Counted from the stretch's first letter, positions 15,389-25,663 are shown. The stretch: 64,000 nt of DNA from Lachnospiraceae bacterium (GCA_026169045.1 JAPFDH010000007.1:62001-126000), one strand, 5' to 3'. The notes: a model not told the origin generated them from the sequence alone. Numbers and translations are program-made.

Positions 15389-17332
15389 ATGAGAGATGAA
15401 AAGTATTTGAAACTGTTGGCAAAGGAATATCCGACCGTGCAGGCTGCCAGCAGTGAAATTGTAAATCTGACAGCTATTTGTCAGCTTCCCAAAGGCACAG
15501 AATATTTTTTCAGTGATCTTCATGGAGAGTACGAGGCCTTTGTTCATTTGCTGAGGAGTGCTTCGGGAATTATCCGTATGAAGATTACGGATTTGTTTGA
15601 CAGTACTTTATCGGAAGCAGAACAGAATATGCTGGCAAACCTCATTTATGAGCCGGAAAAAGTAACGGGATGCCTTCAGGAATTCGGAAAAGATACAAAT
15701 GATTGGAAGAAATTGACTATTTTTCGATTGGTTCAGGTGTGTAAAGAAGTGGGATCTAAATATACCCGTTCCAAGGTTAGAAAAAAAATGCCGCCGGAAT
15801 ATGCATATATTTTAGACGAACTTTTGCATGTCAACCATGACGGAAACAAGAAGGTATACTATAATGAGATAATTCATTCCATTTTGGAAATGGGAGTGGG
15901 TGATAATTTTATCATTGCACTGTGTCATTTGATTCAGAATTTGAGTGTGGATAGCCTTCATATCATAGGAGACATTTTTGACAGAGGACCACGGCCGGAT
16001 GTAATCATGAATGAGTTAATGGCTTTTCACGATGTAGACATTCAGTGGGGGAACCATGATATTTCCTGGATGGGTGCTGCCTGTGGAAACAGGACACTGA
16101 TGGCAAACGTTGTCCGGATGGGAATCAGTTACAATAATTTTGATGCATTGGAAGATGGATATGGAATCAATTTAAGAGCACTTTCCACATTTGCCTCCCA
16201 GGCATACAAAGATGATCCGTGTACTTATTTTTATCCTAAAGTGCTGGATGAATGTGAATATGACCGGGTAGATAGTGCTCTGGCTGCAAAAATGCATAAG
16301 GCAATTGCCATCATTCAATTCAAACTGGCAGGTCAATTGATTAAGCGTCATCCGGAATATGGGATGGAAGACAGAAATCTGTTGGAAGAAGTGGATTTTG
16401 AAAGAGGATGTCTGATTCATAAAGGAAAAGAGTATCCTTTACTGGATACATCTTTTCCGACAGTGGATCCTAAAAATCCTCTTCAGCTTACGCAGGAAGA
16501 AGAGGATCTTATGAATGCGCTGGAAGCTTCTTTCCGTCACAGTGAGGTATTGCATAGACATATTCGCTTCTTGTATACAAACGGAAGTATGTATAAATGT
16601 TCCAATTCCAATCTTCTTTTTCATGGATGCATTCCGATGACAGAAAAAGGAGAGTTTGAAGTATATGTTTCAGCAGATGGAAGAAAATATAAAGGAAAAG
16701 AATTACTGGATTATTTGAATACACAGGTACAGAATGCGTACCTGCTTCCGGAAGATGCGGATGGAAAAGAAAAGGCAGTAGATTTTATGTGGTATCTGTG
16801 GTGCGGAGCAAAGTCTCCTGTGTTTGGAAAGAGCAAACTTTCGGCGTTTGAACATTATTTTATAGATGACAAAGAAATGAAAAAGGAGCAGATGAATCCT
16901 TACTATAAATTAAGTGAGCAGGAAGAAATATGCGATAAAATCTTCCGCGAGTTTGGTTTGGATCCGGTGACTTCTCATATTATAAACGGTCATGTTCCTG
17001 TTAAGATTAAAGACGGCGAGAAGCCTGTGAAGGCCGGAGGAAAATTATATGTAATTGATGGCGGAATTTCCAAAGCATATCAGTCAAAGACGGGAATCGC
17101 AGGATATACATTGATTTTTAATTCCCATTGCCTTGCCCTGGCAGAGCATAGAAATTATATGAAAATGGAGGGCAATCCTACCAGCTATGCGCCGGAAGTT
17201 CATGTGATAGAACGTTTTCCGGAAAGAATGAAAGTTGTGGATACGGATATCGGAGTGAGATTGGAAGAACAGATCGATGATTTAAAGGCATTGGTGCATG
17301 CATATAGGGAAGGTGCCATAAAAGAAAAGTAG
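15389..17332 (+). CDS. fbp: Fructose-1,6-bisphosphatase class III
   Basis: This 647-residue enzyme hydrolyses fructose 1,6-bisphosphate to fructose 6-phosphate for gluconeogenesis in the cytoplasm. It is the Firmicute-type metallophosphatase: metal motifs are FFSDLHGEYEAF (about residue 40), GDIFDRGPRPD (about 194), WGNHDISWMGA (about 218) and INGHVPVK (about 536). Length matches B. subtilis Fbp (about 670). A GGAGG lies 11 bases before the ATG. It is followed directly by a short palindromic repeat (17344-17376) that may act as its 3' hairpin. Confidence 0.96.
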   Translation: MRDEKYLKLLAKEYPTVQAASSEIVNLTAICQLPKGTEYFFSDLHGEYEAFVHLLRSASGIIRMKITDLFDSTLSEAEQNMLANLIYEPEKVTGCLQEFGKDTNDWKKLTIFRLVQVCKEVGSKYTRSKVRKKMPPEYAYILDELLHVNHDGNKKVYYNEIIHSILEMGVGDNFIIALCHLIQNLSVDSLHIIGDIFDRGPRPDVIMNELMAFHDVDIQWGNHDISWMGAACGNRTLMANVVRMGISYNNFDALEDGYGINLRALSTFASQAYKDDPCTYFYPKVLDECEYDRVDSALAAKMHKAIAIIQFKLAGQLIKRHPEYGMEDRNLLEEVDFERGCLIHKGKEYPLLDTSFPTVDPKNPLQLTQEEEDLMNALEASFRHSEVLHRHIRFLYTNGSMYKCSNSNLLFHGCIPMTEKGEFEVYVSADGRKYKGKELLDYLNTQVQNAYLLPEDADGKEKAVDFMWYLWCGAKSPVFGKSKLSAFEHYFIDDKEMKKEQMNPYYKLSEQEEICDKIFREFGLDPVTSHIINGHVPVKIKDGEKPVKAGGKLYVIDGGISKAYQSKTGIAGYTLIFNSHCLALAEHRNYMKMEGNPTSYAPEVHVIERFPERMKVVDTDIGVRLEEQIDDLKALVHAYREGAIKEK

Positions 17333-17343
17333 TTGTAACGATT

Positions 17344-17376
17344 GTAACAGTTACAGCCCTATGGCTGAACTGTTAC
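17344..17376. mobile_element. MITE-like palindrome, family A, minimal copy
   Basis: A 33-base palindrome: 9-bp perfect terminal inverted repeats (17344-17352, 17368-17376) plus an inner 5-bp stem. It is flanked by 17336-17343 and 17377-17384, which agree at 7 of 8 bases, as expected for a slightly decayed 8-bp target duplication. Its ends match those of the longer copies at 38259-38346 and 49049-49213. Confidence 0.7.
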
Positions 17377-17405
17377 TAACTATTCAGATTCATGATGAAA
17401 AAATG

Positions 17406-17434
17406 TTGACAAGTATCTTTTCGTATGCTATGAT
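17406..17434 (+). promoter_or_regulatory. Promoter of rplU operon
   Basis: TTGACA at 17406-17411, a 17-base spacer and TATGAT at 17429-17434 make a near-consensus vegetative promoter. Confidence 0.85.
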
Positions 17435-17440
17435 ACAGAA

Positions 17441-17518
17441 GTATGCCGCTCAATGAGGTTTGAAAAGTCCATTTTATGGACACCGAAGTTGGCGAGTAAT
17501 GATAATAGGAGGTGCCAT
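17441..17518 (+). promoter_or_regulatory. Leader of rplU, possible L21 autoregulatory leader
   Basis: The stretch from the predicted RNA start to the rplU start codon is about 78 bases long and contains a clear small hairpin (GTCCAT with ATGGAC around 17467-17481). Firmicute rplU genes often carry the L21 leader that binds r-protein L21. I cannot match the consensus by eye, so the family assignment is tentative. Confidence 0.4.
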
Positions 17519-17827
17519 ATGTACGCAATTATTGCAACAGGTGGTAAACAGTACAAAGTAGCCGAAGGCGATATCATTAGAGTTGAAAAGCTTGGTGTAG
17601 AAGAAGGAGCAACATATACCTTCGATCAGGTATTAGCTGTTAATAATGGTGAATTAGTAGTTGGTGACCCGGTTGTTAAGGGTGCTACTGTATCCGCAAC
17701 AGTTATGGGCGATGGCCGTGCTAAGAAGGTTATTGTTTACAAATATAAGCCAAAGACAGGTTACCATAAGAAAAATGGTCACAGACAGGCTTATACACAG
17801 GTTAAGATCGAAAAGATCAATGCTTAA
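17519..17827 (+). CDS. rplU: 50S ribosomal protein L21
   Basis: This 102-residue protein of the large ribosomal subunit starts [14 protein letters not shown] and contains [19 protein letters not shown] near the end, the diagnostic 23S-rRNA-binding loop. The ATG at 17519 follows AGGAGG by 7 bases; a longer in-frame extension upstream covers the leader and is rejected. First gene of the rplU-prp-rpmA operon. Confidence 0.98.
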   Translation: MYAIIATGGKQYKVAEGDIIRVEKLGVEEGATYTFDQVLAVNNGELVVGDPVVKGATVSATVMGDGRAKKVIVYKYKPKTGYHKKNGHRQAYTQVKIEKINA

Positions 17828-17830
17828 TCC

Positions 17831-18160
17831 ATGATTCAAGCAGTCATTATAAAAGACAGTTTGGGAGAGTATAAAGAAATCAGGATTGAAGGCCATGCTG
17901 GGTATGCGGAATCGGGACTGGACATTATCTGTTCTGCTGTTTCCGTTTTGACGCAAAACGCAGTGAATTCCATAGAAGCATTTACCGATGATGCCTTTCA
18001 GGCAGATGTAGATGAGAAAAATGGAAGGTTGACTGTCCGGTTTTATGACTCTGTCAGTGAGAAGACACAATTGCTGTTGGATTCTATGGTTCTTGGTTTA
18101 GAGTCTATTGAAGAATCTTATGGCAAACAGTACATTAGGATCCGATTCAAGGAGGTGTAA
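17831..18160 (+). CDS. prp: Ribosomal-processing cysteine protease Prp
   Basis: This 109-residue protease removes the N-terminal extension of ribosomal protein L27 before ribosome assembly. The catalytic His and Cys lie in EGHAGYAESGLDIICSAVS (His about 22, Cys about 34). It is found only in bacteria whose L27 has the extension, and the next gene indeed encodes such an L27. The gene lies 3 bases after rplU and 3 before rpmA, tightly coupled. Confidence 0.95.
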   Translation: MIQAVIIKDSLGEYKEIRIEGHAGYAESGLDIICSAVSVLTQNAVNSIEAFTDDAFQADVDEKNGRLTVRFYDSVSEKTQLLLDSMVLGLESIEESYGKQYIRIRFKEV

Positions 18161-18163
18161 TTC

Positions 18164-18448
18164 ATGTTTAAGATGAATCTTCAGTTATTCGCTCATAAAA
18201 AGGGAGTTGGTTCTACAAAGAATGGTAGAGATTCCGAATCCAAGAGATTAGGTGCGAAGAGAGCAGACGGTCAGTTTGTTAAGGCTGGTAACATCCTTTA
18301 CAGACAGCGTGGAACAAAGATTCACCCAGGCGTAAATGTTGGCCGTGGTGGTGATGATACATTATTTGCTTTGACAGATGGTGTAGTTCGTTTTGAAAGA
18401 AAGGGTAGAGATAAGAAGCAGGTTTCTATCTATCCAGTAGCTGAATAA
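18164..18448 (+). CDS. rpmA: 50S ribosomal protein L27 (precursor)
   Basis: A 94-residue precursor. The start [14 protein letters not shown] matches the Firmicute extension cleaved by Prp after Phe9 (before AHKKG). The mature N-terminus reaches the peptidyl-transferase centre. AGGAGG is 8 bases before the ATG at 18164, supporting the longer start and hence the cleavable extension. Confidence 0.98.
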   Translation: MFKMNLQLFAHKKGVGSTKNGRDSESKRLGAKRADGQFVKAGNILYRQRGTKIHPGVNVGRGGDDTLFALTDGVVRFERKGRDKKQVSIYPVAE

Positions 18449-18528
18449 TTGAGTACTTGCAGCTTGCTGCAAAGTATTTAAAACGGTTCCGTCGCTGAAT
18501 GTACAGTACGGTTCCGTGAGAATAAACA

Positions 18529-18611
18529 GGAGGCTGTTGCACAAGTCTGCAGACACAGAAAAAGGAATCCTGCTTCTGTGTGGTTGACTTTGGGTAACAG
18601 CCCCCTTTTTT
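18529..18611 (+). terminator. Terminator of the rplU-prp-rpmA operon
   Basis: An extended hairpin: outer stem 18529-18540 with 18594-18605, inner stem ACACAGAA with TTCTGTGT, then a run of six U residues at 18606-18611. Upstream, a 10-base direct repeat (ACGGTTCCGT) occurs at 18483-18492 and 18508-18517. Confidence 0.85.
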
Positions 18612-18639
18612 GTAACAATCCGGCCATAGGTTTGATTGA

Positions 18640-19950
<1,311 letters not shown>

Positions 19951-19986
19951 TAGATACGCTGCAGCGGCAGCAGAATGAGAGGAAAC

Positions 19987-20280
19987 ATGACAAGTAAGCA
20001 GAGAGCATATTTAAAGGGCCTGGCGATGACCATGGATCCCATCTTTCAGATCGGAAAGTCCAGTCTGACGCCGGAATTGACAAGTGCAGTGGATGAAGCA
20101 TTGGAAAAAAGAGAATTAATTAAGATAAATGTTTTGAAGAATTGTATGGATGACGGACATGTACTGGCTGATATGCTGGCAGAGAGAACCCACTCTCAGG
20201 TGGTACAGGTAATCGGAAAAAAGATTGTTCTGTATCGTCCTGCATCCAATAAGGAAAAAAGAAAAATTGAGTTGCCGTAA
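19987..20280 (+). CDS. yhbY: YhbY-type CRM-domain RNA-binding protein
   Basis: A 97-residue single CRM domain, starting MTSKQRAYLKGLA and containing the GKSSLTPELTSAVDEALEKRELIK segment typical of the family; it binds pre-50S particles. The ATG at 19987 has GAGGAA just upstream. It lies between obg and nadD, as in many Firmicutes. Confidence 0.93.
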   Translation: MTSKQRAYLKGLAMTMDPIFQIGKSSLTPELTSAVDEALEKRELIKINVLKNCMDDGHVLADMLAERTHSQVVQVIGKKIVLYRPASNKEKRKIELP

Positions 20281-20347
20281 AGGGATAGAGACTACCCCCA
20301 AAGGAGTTACTGGCATAACAGTTTCATGGGAATAAGGAGATGTTACT

Positions 20348-20956
20348 ATGAAACGTAAAGTTGGAATAATGGGAGGAACGTTCGATCCGATTCACAACGG
20401 GCATCTGCTGCTGGGTGAAGAAGCCTATCGGCAGTTTGCGTTGGATGAGGTGGTTTTTATGCCGACAGGGATTCCTCCCCATAAAGCCGGAAAAAAGATT
20501 GCGGATGCCGCCGATCGAAAACGGATGGTTGAGCTGGCTGTGGCCAACACTGCGTATTTTTCCTGCTCGGATATGGAATTGATGCGCCATAGAACGACGT
20601 ATACCGCAGAGACATTGACATTATTAAAAGAAAAGAATCCGGATACGGAATATTATTATATTGTGGGTGCAGATTCATTGGATCAGATGGATGGGTGGTA
20701 TCATCCGGAAATTATTTTTCAAAAGGCTGTTATATTGGCAGCTATGCGTCAGACACAGACGGCTGAAGAGTTTGAAAATGCAAAAAAAATGCTGGAAACA
20801 AAATATCATGCATCAATACAATTGCTTCGGTGTCCGCTGATGCCAATGTCATCCAGTCAGATTCGGGCTCATATCCAGAGAGGAATTTCGGTAGAGAAAT
20901 ATCTTCCGCAGTTTGTATGGGAATATATTAAGGAAAAAAAATTATATTATAATTGA
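20348..20956 (+). CDS. nadD: Nicotinate-nucleotide adenylyltransferase NadD
   Basis: This 202-residue enzyme adenylates nicotinate mononucleotide in NAD synthesis. Nucleotidyltransferase motifs are GGTFDPIHNGHLLLGE (residues about 9-24, with the HxGH) and the late SSSQIRAHI (ISSTxxR-type). AAGGAG lies 9 bases before the ATG. Its stop overlaps a possible TTG of yqeK. Confidence 0.96.
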   Translation: MKRKVGIMGGTFDPIHNGHLLLGEEAYRQFALDEVVFMPTGIPPHKAGKKIADAADRKRMVELAVANTAYFSCSDMELMRHRTTYTAETLTLLKEKNPDTEYYYIVGADSLDQMDGWYHPEIIFQKAVILAAMRQTQTAEEFENAKKMLETKYHASIQLLRCPLMPMSSSQIRAHIQRGISVEKYLPQFVWEYIKEKKLYYN

Positions 20957-21030
20957 GAGATCTTAAAAGAAATATTCGAAAAGGTCTGATCAGTTATTTC
21001 TGGAAGATGGAGAGAAGGAGCCTGAGAGTT

Positions 21031-21660
21031 ATGGTAATGAAGGGAAATGTGACGACCATTCGAAAATGTTTGAAAAAGAAAATGGATCCGTCTCGTTACG
21101 AACATACCGTAGGGGTAGCATATACGGCCATGTGCCTTGCCATGAAATATGGGGAAGATTTATATAAGGCAGAGTTGGCTGGTCTGCTGCATGATTGCGC
21201 GAAATGTTATACAAATGATGTGCAGCTGGCAAAATGTGAAAAATATAATATTAGCATAACAGAGGTGGAAAGAAAAAATCCGTCACTCATTCATGCGAAA
21301 TTGGGGGCTTTTCTGGCTATGAATAAATATGGGGTTACCGACATGGATGTTATCAATGCCATATTGAACCATACGACAGGAAAACCGGCAATGACATTAT
21401 TGGAGAAAATAGTGTTTGTAGCGGATTATATTGAGCCAAGGAGAAATAAGGTTCCAAATTTAAGTGAGATTCGCCGTTTGGCTTTTGAGGATTTGGATCG
21501 GGCTGTATGCGTGATTCTCAAATCTACATTGGAATATTTGGAAACAAAGGACGATGTGATTGATGAAATGACAGTTCGAACATATGAGTTTTATCAAAAT
21601 GAGGGAAAGGAGGAAATAAGAAATGAGTCCATCGAAGGAAGCAGTAAAGTTGGCCTATGA
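21031..21660 (+). CDS. yqeK: HD-domain phosphohydrolase YqeK
   Basis: This 209-residue HD protein follows nadD as in most Firmicutes. Metal-binding residues are in YEHTVGVAYTA, LLHDCAK (the HD pair) and LNHTTG. YqeK enzymes cleave diadenosine tetraphosphate to ADP. AAGGAG stands 10 bases before the ATG at 21031; starts at 20953 (TTG) or 21007 (ATG) would be longer but lack a better site. It overlaps rsfS by 38 bases. Confidence 0.92.
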   Translation: MVMKGNVTTIRKCLKKKMDPSRYEHTVGVAYTAMCLAMKYGEDLYKAELAGLLHDCAKCYTNDVQLAKCEKYNISITEVERKNPSLIHAKLGAFLAMNKYGVTDMDVINAILNHTTGKPAMTLLEKIVFVADYIEPRRNKVPNLSEIRRLAFEDLDRAVCVILKSTLEYLETKDDVIDEMTVRTYEFYQNEGKEEIRNESIEGSSKVGL

Positions 21661-21976
21661 GGCATTGGAAGATAAAAAAGGACAGAATATTGAAGTAATC
21701 GATATACAGGGAATATCGGTTATAGCAGACTATTTTATGATTTCCAGCGGAGACAGCGTTAATCAGGTACAGGCTATGGCTGATAATGTTCAAGAAGAAT
21801 TGGGAAAAGCAGGATTCGAGTGCAGTTCTGTGGAAGGATATCAGACCGCAAACTGGATTCTTTTGGATTATGGCGATGTCATTATCCATATTTTCCATAA
21901 AGATTATCGGGATTTTTATGATTTGAAACGTATTTGGAGAGCTGGAAAATTTTTGACAAAAGAAGATTTAATGTAA
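21623..21976 (+). CDS. rsfS: Ribosomal silencing factor RsfS
   Basis: This 117-residue protein binds L14 and blocks subunit joining when nutrients are scarce. The family core is clear: DYFMISSGDSVNQVQAMAD, EGYQTANWILLDYGDVIIH and FYDLKRIW. GGAGG is 8-9 bases before the ATG, inside yqeK, so the two are coupled. It is followed by a good terminator that ends the obg-to-rsfS group. Confidence 0.96.
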   Translation: MSPSKEAVKLAYEALEDKKGQNIEVIDIQGISVIADYFMISSGDSVNQVQAMADNVQEELGKAGFECSSVEGYQTANWILLDYGDVIIHIFHKDYRDFYDLKRIWRAGKFLTKEDLM

Positions 21977-21983
21977 TGGAGAA

Positions 21984-22022
21984 AGAGGCTTCAAAAACAA
22001 ATGGGATTTGAAGTCTCTTTTT
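21984..22022 (+). terminator. Terminator after rsfS
   Basis: A 12-bp stem (21984-21995 with 22007-22018; one G-U pair) and a U-rich tail directly after it. Confidence 0.85.
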
Positions 22023-22024
22023 GG

Positions 22025-22124
22025 TTATTTACGCGCAGACAACAAGCCATGTGGGAAGGCTCACATCCACATATGGCGACTGCCCGCGAATGTGAGAAAC
22101 TCGTAAAGCATGTTTTTCATCGTT
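22025..22124 (+). repeat. Dispersed repeat family C, copy 1
   Basis: About 100 bases beginning TTATTTACGCGCAGACAAC and ending CATCGTT. It is about 80% identical by eye to 34899-34997 and 42644-42742, and its first half recurs inverted at 37186-37234. It contains two potential hairpins, the second formed by TGAGAAAC and its near-complement. It starts right after the rsfS terminator. Confidence 0.8.
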
Positions 22125-22154
22125 TACAGCTGTCATGTCAGAGGGACTTGTCTC

Positions 22155-22183
22155 TTGACTTTATTTATGGATTAGTATATTCT
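22155..22183 (+). promoter_or_regulatory. Probable promoter of the GH28-like unit
   Basis: TTGACT at 22155-22160 and TATTCT at 22178-22183 with a 17-base spacer. A palindromic operator candidate lies about 12 bases beyond the expected RNA start. Confidence 0.55.
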
Positions 22184-22201
22184 TAAACTAAAATCTCCCT
22201 G

Positions 22202-22215
22202 TGACAATTTTGTCA
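22202..22215. promoter_or_regulatory. Palindromic operator candidate TGACAA-TT-TTGTCA
   Basis: A perfect 14-base palindrome (two 6-base arms and a 2-base centre) located between the promoter and the first gene, well placed for a repressor that senses a sugar. No regulator gene is adjacent. Confidence 0.45.
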
Positions 22216-22256
22216 TATGGAAACTGAATATGATATTAACCGGATGGGAGGCAGTT

Positions 22257-22574
22257 ATGAAGGAACAGACAATTGTGTTAAATGTCATGGCAGGTATGGC
22301 TGGTGAGGTATTGGAACGCACTAGAGATTATACCATTCAAAAAGCGGATAACGGAAAAGTTTGTGCTGTATTTCAGAATTCATCTATGGAAGAGGCAGCA
22401 GTCAAAGTGACGTTGACAGGATTGAATCCTGGAGCTGTTTTTGAGATAACCATTGGCAGACAGGTTCAGTCTGTACAATTTAAAAAGGCTAACAGGGCAG
22501 GAATATTGGAAATGAAATGGATTATTCCTGAAAATTCTGTTTTGCAGGTTTGTGAAATAGAAACAGAAAAATGA
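22257..22574 (+). CDS. Small protein of unknown function ahead of the GH28-like gene
   Basis: A 105-residue protein without signal peptide or membrane segment. It reads as a beta-rich single domain (alternating short strands such as KVCAVFQNSS and VFEITIGRQV). I do not recognise a family. GGGAGG is 5 bases before the ATG at 22257, so expression is well supported. It is 31 bases upstream of the glycosidase gene and probably translated from the same mRNA; it might be an accessory fold for that enzyme. Confidence 0.65.
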   Translation: MKEQTIVLNVMAGMAGEVLERTRDYTIQKADNGKVCAVFQNSSMEEAAVKVTLTGLNPGAVFEITIGRQVQSVQFKKANRAGILEMKWIIPENSVLQVCEIETEK

Positions 22575-22605
22575 CAGATAACAAAGACAACGGAGTGTAA
22601 AGAGA

Positions 22606-25266
22606 ATGAAAAGGGAAAAAATCTTAGAGGCGACAGGATGTTGCGTGACAGAAGAGATTCTGAAAAAGGAAAACAAAGTGTATATCACTGATTTCGGAGC
22701 GGCTTGTGGCAATGATCCTGTGACAAATACGAAAGCAATCAACGCAGCAATTGAAAAAGCTCATGAAATGGGAGGGGCAGAGGTAATTGTTCCGGCCGGA
22801 GACTTTCGTGTATATACCATACATTTGAAGAGTCATGTTAATTTATATTTGGAAAAAGATGCTGTACTTCATGCTGCGCGAACGGATATCCGTCATTCCT
22901 ATGAAAGGCAGATAGGGGAAGGGGGAAATTATGAAGAACCGGAAATCAATTTGTATGCCGGGCTTCAGGATCATGGCCATACATATTTTGCCAATAGCCT
23001 GATCTATGGTGCAGATCTGGAAGATGTCATGATCCACGGTTCCGGATTAATTGATGGAAGTTATTTCAACGAGGAAACCGGATATCGGGAATACGTCCTG
23101 ATGGGAGGTGACCCGGAAGAGGGAGAAAAAAGAAATGAAAAAGGACACAGGGGCGAATGGTTTGGTAATAAAGGAATCGCGCTTGTTCGTACCAAAAGAG
23201 TCGTTTTAAAGGATTTTTCTTTGGTTATCGGCGGTCATTTTGCCATTATTGCAGAGGGTGTGACGGATATGCTGGCAGACAATCTCTGTATTGATACGAC
23301 GCGGGATGCCTTTGATGTAGACTGTTGCCAGAATGTGACGGTGCGCTCCTGTGTGATGAATTCATTGACGGATGACGGATTGGTAGTGAAAGCATCTTAT
23401 GGTGCCGGAATATTTATGCCGTCAAAAAATATCCTGGTGGAGGATTGCGTAGTAAGTGGTTATGATGCCGGTTCCGTTCTGGCCGGGGTATATAGCCGGG
23501 ATAAGCTGATTGCGACAGATCGCTGCGGCCCTACCGGACGTGTTAAATTGGGAACAGAGTCCACCTGTGGATATGATCAGGTGACAGTGAGAAGAGTCCG
23601 TTTTAAACGATCCAGGGGATTTGCATTGGAAGCAGTGGATTGTTCTGACTTGACCAATATTATTTTTGAAGATTGTACTATGGATAATGTGAGCAGTTCG
23701 CCGATTTATATTCGTGCAGGCGAACGCGGTAGATTTCCTGTGACAGGAGTATCGAAAGAGGAAACCATTCAGCCGGAAAATAATGTCCGTATGGATAATA
23801 AAGGATGGGTTCTTCCTGATTTGGAAACCTATACATCCTATCCGGTACAGCGTTATCTTCCTTCCTATAATAAGACAAAGAAAGTGACAGTGGACGGTTA
23901 CAGTGAATTTTCTATCGTAGACGAAGAAAATCCAGCCAAAATAAATCCGGTAAATTTGCAGGCGGAAGGACTGGATGAAATCAAACGGAATCAGTTATCT
24001 CTGCAAGATGGAAATCCGCTTAAATTTGCCAATGCAGTGGGATGTCGGAATATGCCAAAAGTAGCAAATATCCGCATTGAAAATGTAAAAATTACAAATG
24101 CTGATCCCAGATACCCTATTTTGATTATGGGACTTGATGACAGTAAAGTAGAAAATGTTTATTTGAAAAATATTGATGTAACGTTTCGCGGCGGTATGAA
24201 AATGGAACATGCAGTAGAGCAGCGTCAGTTGAATACGAACTGGGCATATACGCAATACGAGACAAAACGTTCTATTCAGTCATTGCCATGGCTGGTTAAC
24301 ACGTTCTTCTTAAAGGAAGAAGGTCTTTTGCCGCGGGTGGATTGGGATGAGACAACGAAAAGCTGGAAAGATAATCCTTATAATGTGCCGGAAATGCCGG
24401 GAGTGTATCCGGAGCCAAGTAATTGGGGAATTCTTCCCGCCTATGGTGTCTATGCCCGCCACGTAGAGGGATTGACAATGGAACAGGTATCCATTCATTA
24501 TATGGTAGAAGACGAACGTCACCCCATAGTTTTGGATGATGCCAGAAGAGTGACTATTTCCGATGGATGTACCTGTGATCATATGGACGGGGTGGAAGAA
24601 GTAGCTGCCGTTACGGATTATTTCAGACGTGCAACGAATATGGAATATATTCCAAATGAGCCTTATCATACTACCACAGTGGAGGAATTAACGATACCGG
24701 GCAGCTGGAAGATAAAAAAAGTTCAGATTCACGTTCCTGCTCCAGGGACACCAAGAGATGAATTATATGGATATCCTACTGTGCCGATACCGGAAAACGG
24801 ATATCATTTTAAGACCGATACCAATGATTATCCATTGCCGCCAACGGTCCATCGTCCATTTTTGTCTTTTGTTCTGAATAGTGAGGAAAAAGAAAAAACA
24901 GGAAAAATTTGTATTAACAGACCGGATCTCAGTAAAGAATATGGACAGATGGTTATAAAAGGTAAGGTCGGAAAACCGATGGTTCTTTATGTAAAAGCCA
25001 GAAATCCATACAGTGAAACGGAAAAAGAACAGGCGGATTCTAAGATTTATAATGAAACCGTGGCAAAAATGGATCATACGGTATTGGGAAAGGAAAAAGC
25101 GCTGGATGTATGGGCAAAGGAATTGCCGGATGGAGCTGTTTTCGATACCGATTCTATGACTGTCAGCTGGACACCGGAAAAATGTGGTGAATTTGTATTC
25201 CGATTTGGTCTAAATGATGGTATATTGGAAGAAGAGGGAGCCGTGACAATACACGTAAAAGCATAG
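22606..25266 (+). CDS. GH28-like (polygalacturonase fold) glycoside hydrolase, intracellular
   Basis: An 886-residue protein with a right-handed beta-helix of the pectate-lyase/GH28 superfamily: entry ITDFGAACGNDPVTNTKAIN (about residues 26-45), then the region of the catalytic motifs. In place of the GH28 NTD is DTTRDAFDVD (about 236-245), in place of DD is TDDGLVVKASYG (about 262-273), the GHG region reads GYDAGSVLAG and the RIK region reads GRVKLGTES. The last 130 residues form an Ig-like PIG-type domain (ELPDGAVFDTDSMTVSWTP). There is no signal peptide, so it should act on imported oligosaccharides, perhaps pectic ones. The lost GHG histidine suggests a divergent subfamily or altered substrate. 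Confidence 0.82.
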   Translation: MKREKILEATGCCVTEEILKKENKVYITDFGAACGNDPVTNTKAINAAIEKAHEMGGAEVIVPAGDFRVYTIHLKSHVNLYLEKDAVLHAARTDIRHSYERQIGEGGNYEEPEINLYAGLQDHGHTYFANSLIYGADLEDVMIHGSGLIDGSYFNEETGYREYVLMGGDPEEGEKRNEKGHRGEWFGNKGIALVRTKRVVLKDFSLVIGGHFAIIAEGVTDMLADNLCIDTTRDAFDVDCCQNVTVRSCVMNSLTDDGLVVKASYGAGIFMPSKNILVEDCVVSGYDAGSVLAGVYSRDKLIATDRCGPTGRVKLGTESTCGYDQVTVRRVRFKRSRGFALEAVDCSDLTNIIFEDCTMDNVSSSPIYIRAGERGRFPVTGVSKEETIQPENNVRMDNKGWVLPDLETYTSYPVQRYLPSYNKTKKVTVDGYSEFSIVDEENPAKINPVNLQAEGLDEIKRNQLSLQDGNPLKFANAVGCRNMPKVANIRIENVKITNADPRYPILIMGLDDSKVENVYLKNIDVTFRGGMKMEHAVEQRQLNTNWAYTQYETKRSIQSLPWLVNTFFLKEEGLLPRVDWDETTKSWKDNPYNVPEMPGVYPEPSNWGILPAYGVYARHVEGLTMEQVSIHYMVEDERHPIVLDDARRVTISDGCTCDHMDGVEEVAAVTDYFRRATNMEYIPNEPYHTTTVEELTIPGSWKIKKVQIHVPAPGTPRDELYGYPTVPIPENGYHFKTDTNDYPLPPTVHRPFLSFVLNSEEKEKTGKICINRPDLSKEYGQMVIKGKVGKPMVLYVKARNPYSETEKEQADSKIYNETVAKMDHTVLGKEKALDVWAKELPDGAVFDTDSMTVSWTPEKCGEFVFRFGLNDGILEEEGAVTIHVKA

Positions 25267-25309
25267 CAAAAAGAAAGTAAATCTGATTGTTATGAAAGGG
25301 GGAAATATA

Positions 25310-25663
25310 ATGATAATGGGTTATGAAAACTTTATGAGACGTTATACGGGAGATATGCCTTTTGGACTGGAAATTGCTGTATATATCATCATAGCTGTTT
25401 TGGTTATTTGGTTTATTTATTTGATGATAAAGAAAAACAGATATCGTACCTTAACGGTGGAAGGGAAGATCAATAAGAAGACAGATTTGGAAGATAATAG
25501 GGGAAAAATCATATATGAAATTCTTATTGTGTGTGCCAATGGTGAGTCACAGCGATATGCGACCGATCGAAAAATTTATGAATCGGTTAAAGAAGGCGAT
25601 TTGATCCGTGCTGTTGTTCGTAATGAACAGATCATTCGAGTAGAATCAGTGGGAAATATGTGA
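25310..25663 (+). CDS. Small single-span membrane protein, unknown function
   Basis: A 117-residue protein: about 15 residues outside, one strongly hydrophobic helix (about 18-40, AVYIIIAVLVIWFIYLM), then a cytoplasmic beta-rich domain (TLTVEGKINKKTDLEDNRG, RAVVRNEQIIRVESV). The ATG at 25310 follows AAAGGGGG by 7 bases. It lies 43 bases after the GH28-like gene and 16 before the Gre factor. I do not recognise it. Confidence 0.6.
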   Translation: MIMGYENFMRRYTGDMPFGLEIAVYIIIAVLVIWFIYLMIKKNRYRTLTVEGKINKKTDLEDNRGKIIYEILIVCANGESQRYATDRKIYESVKEGDLIRAVVRNEQIIRVESVGNM

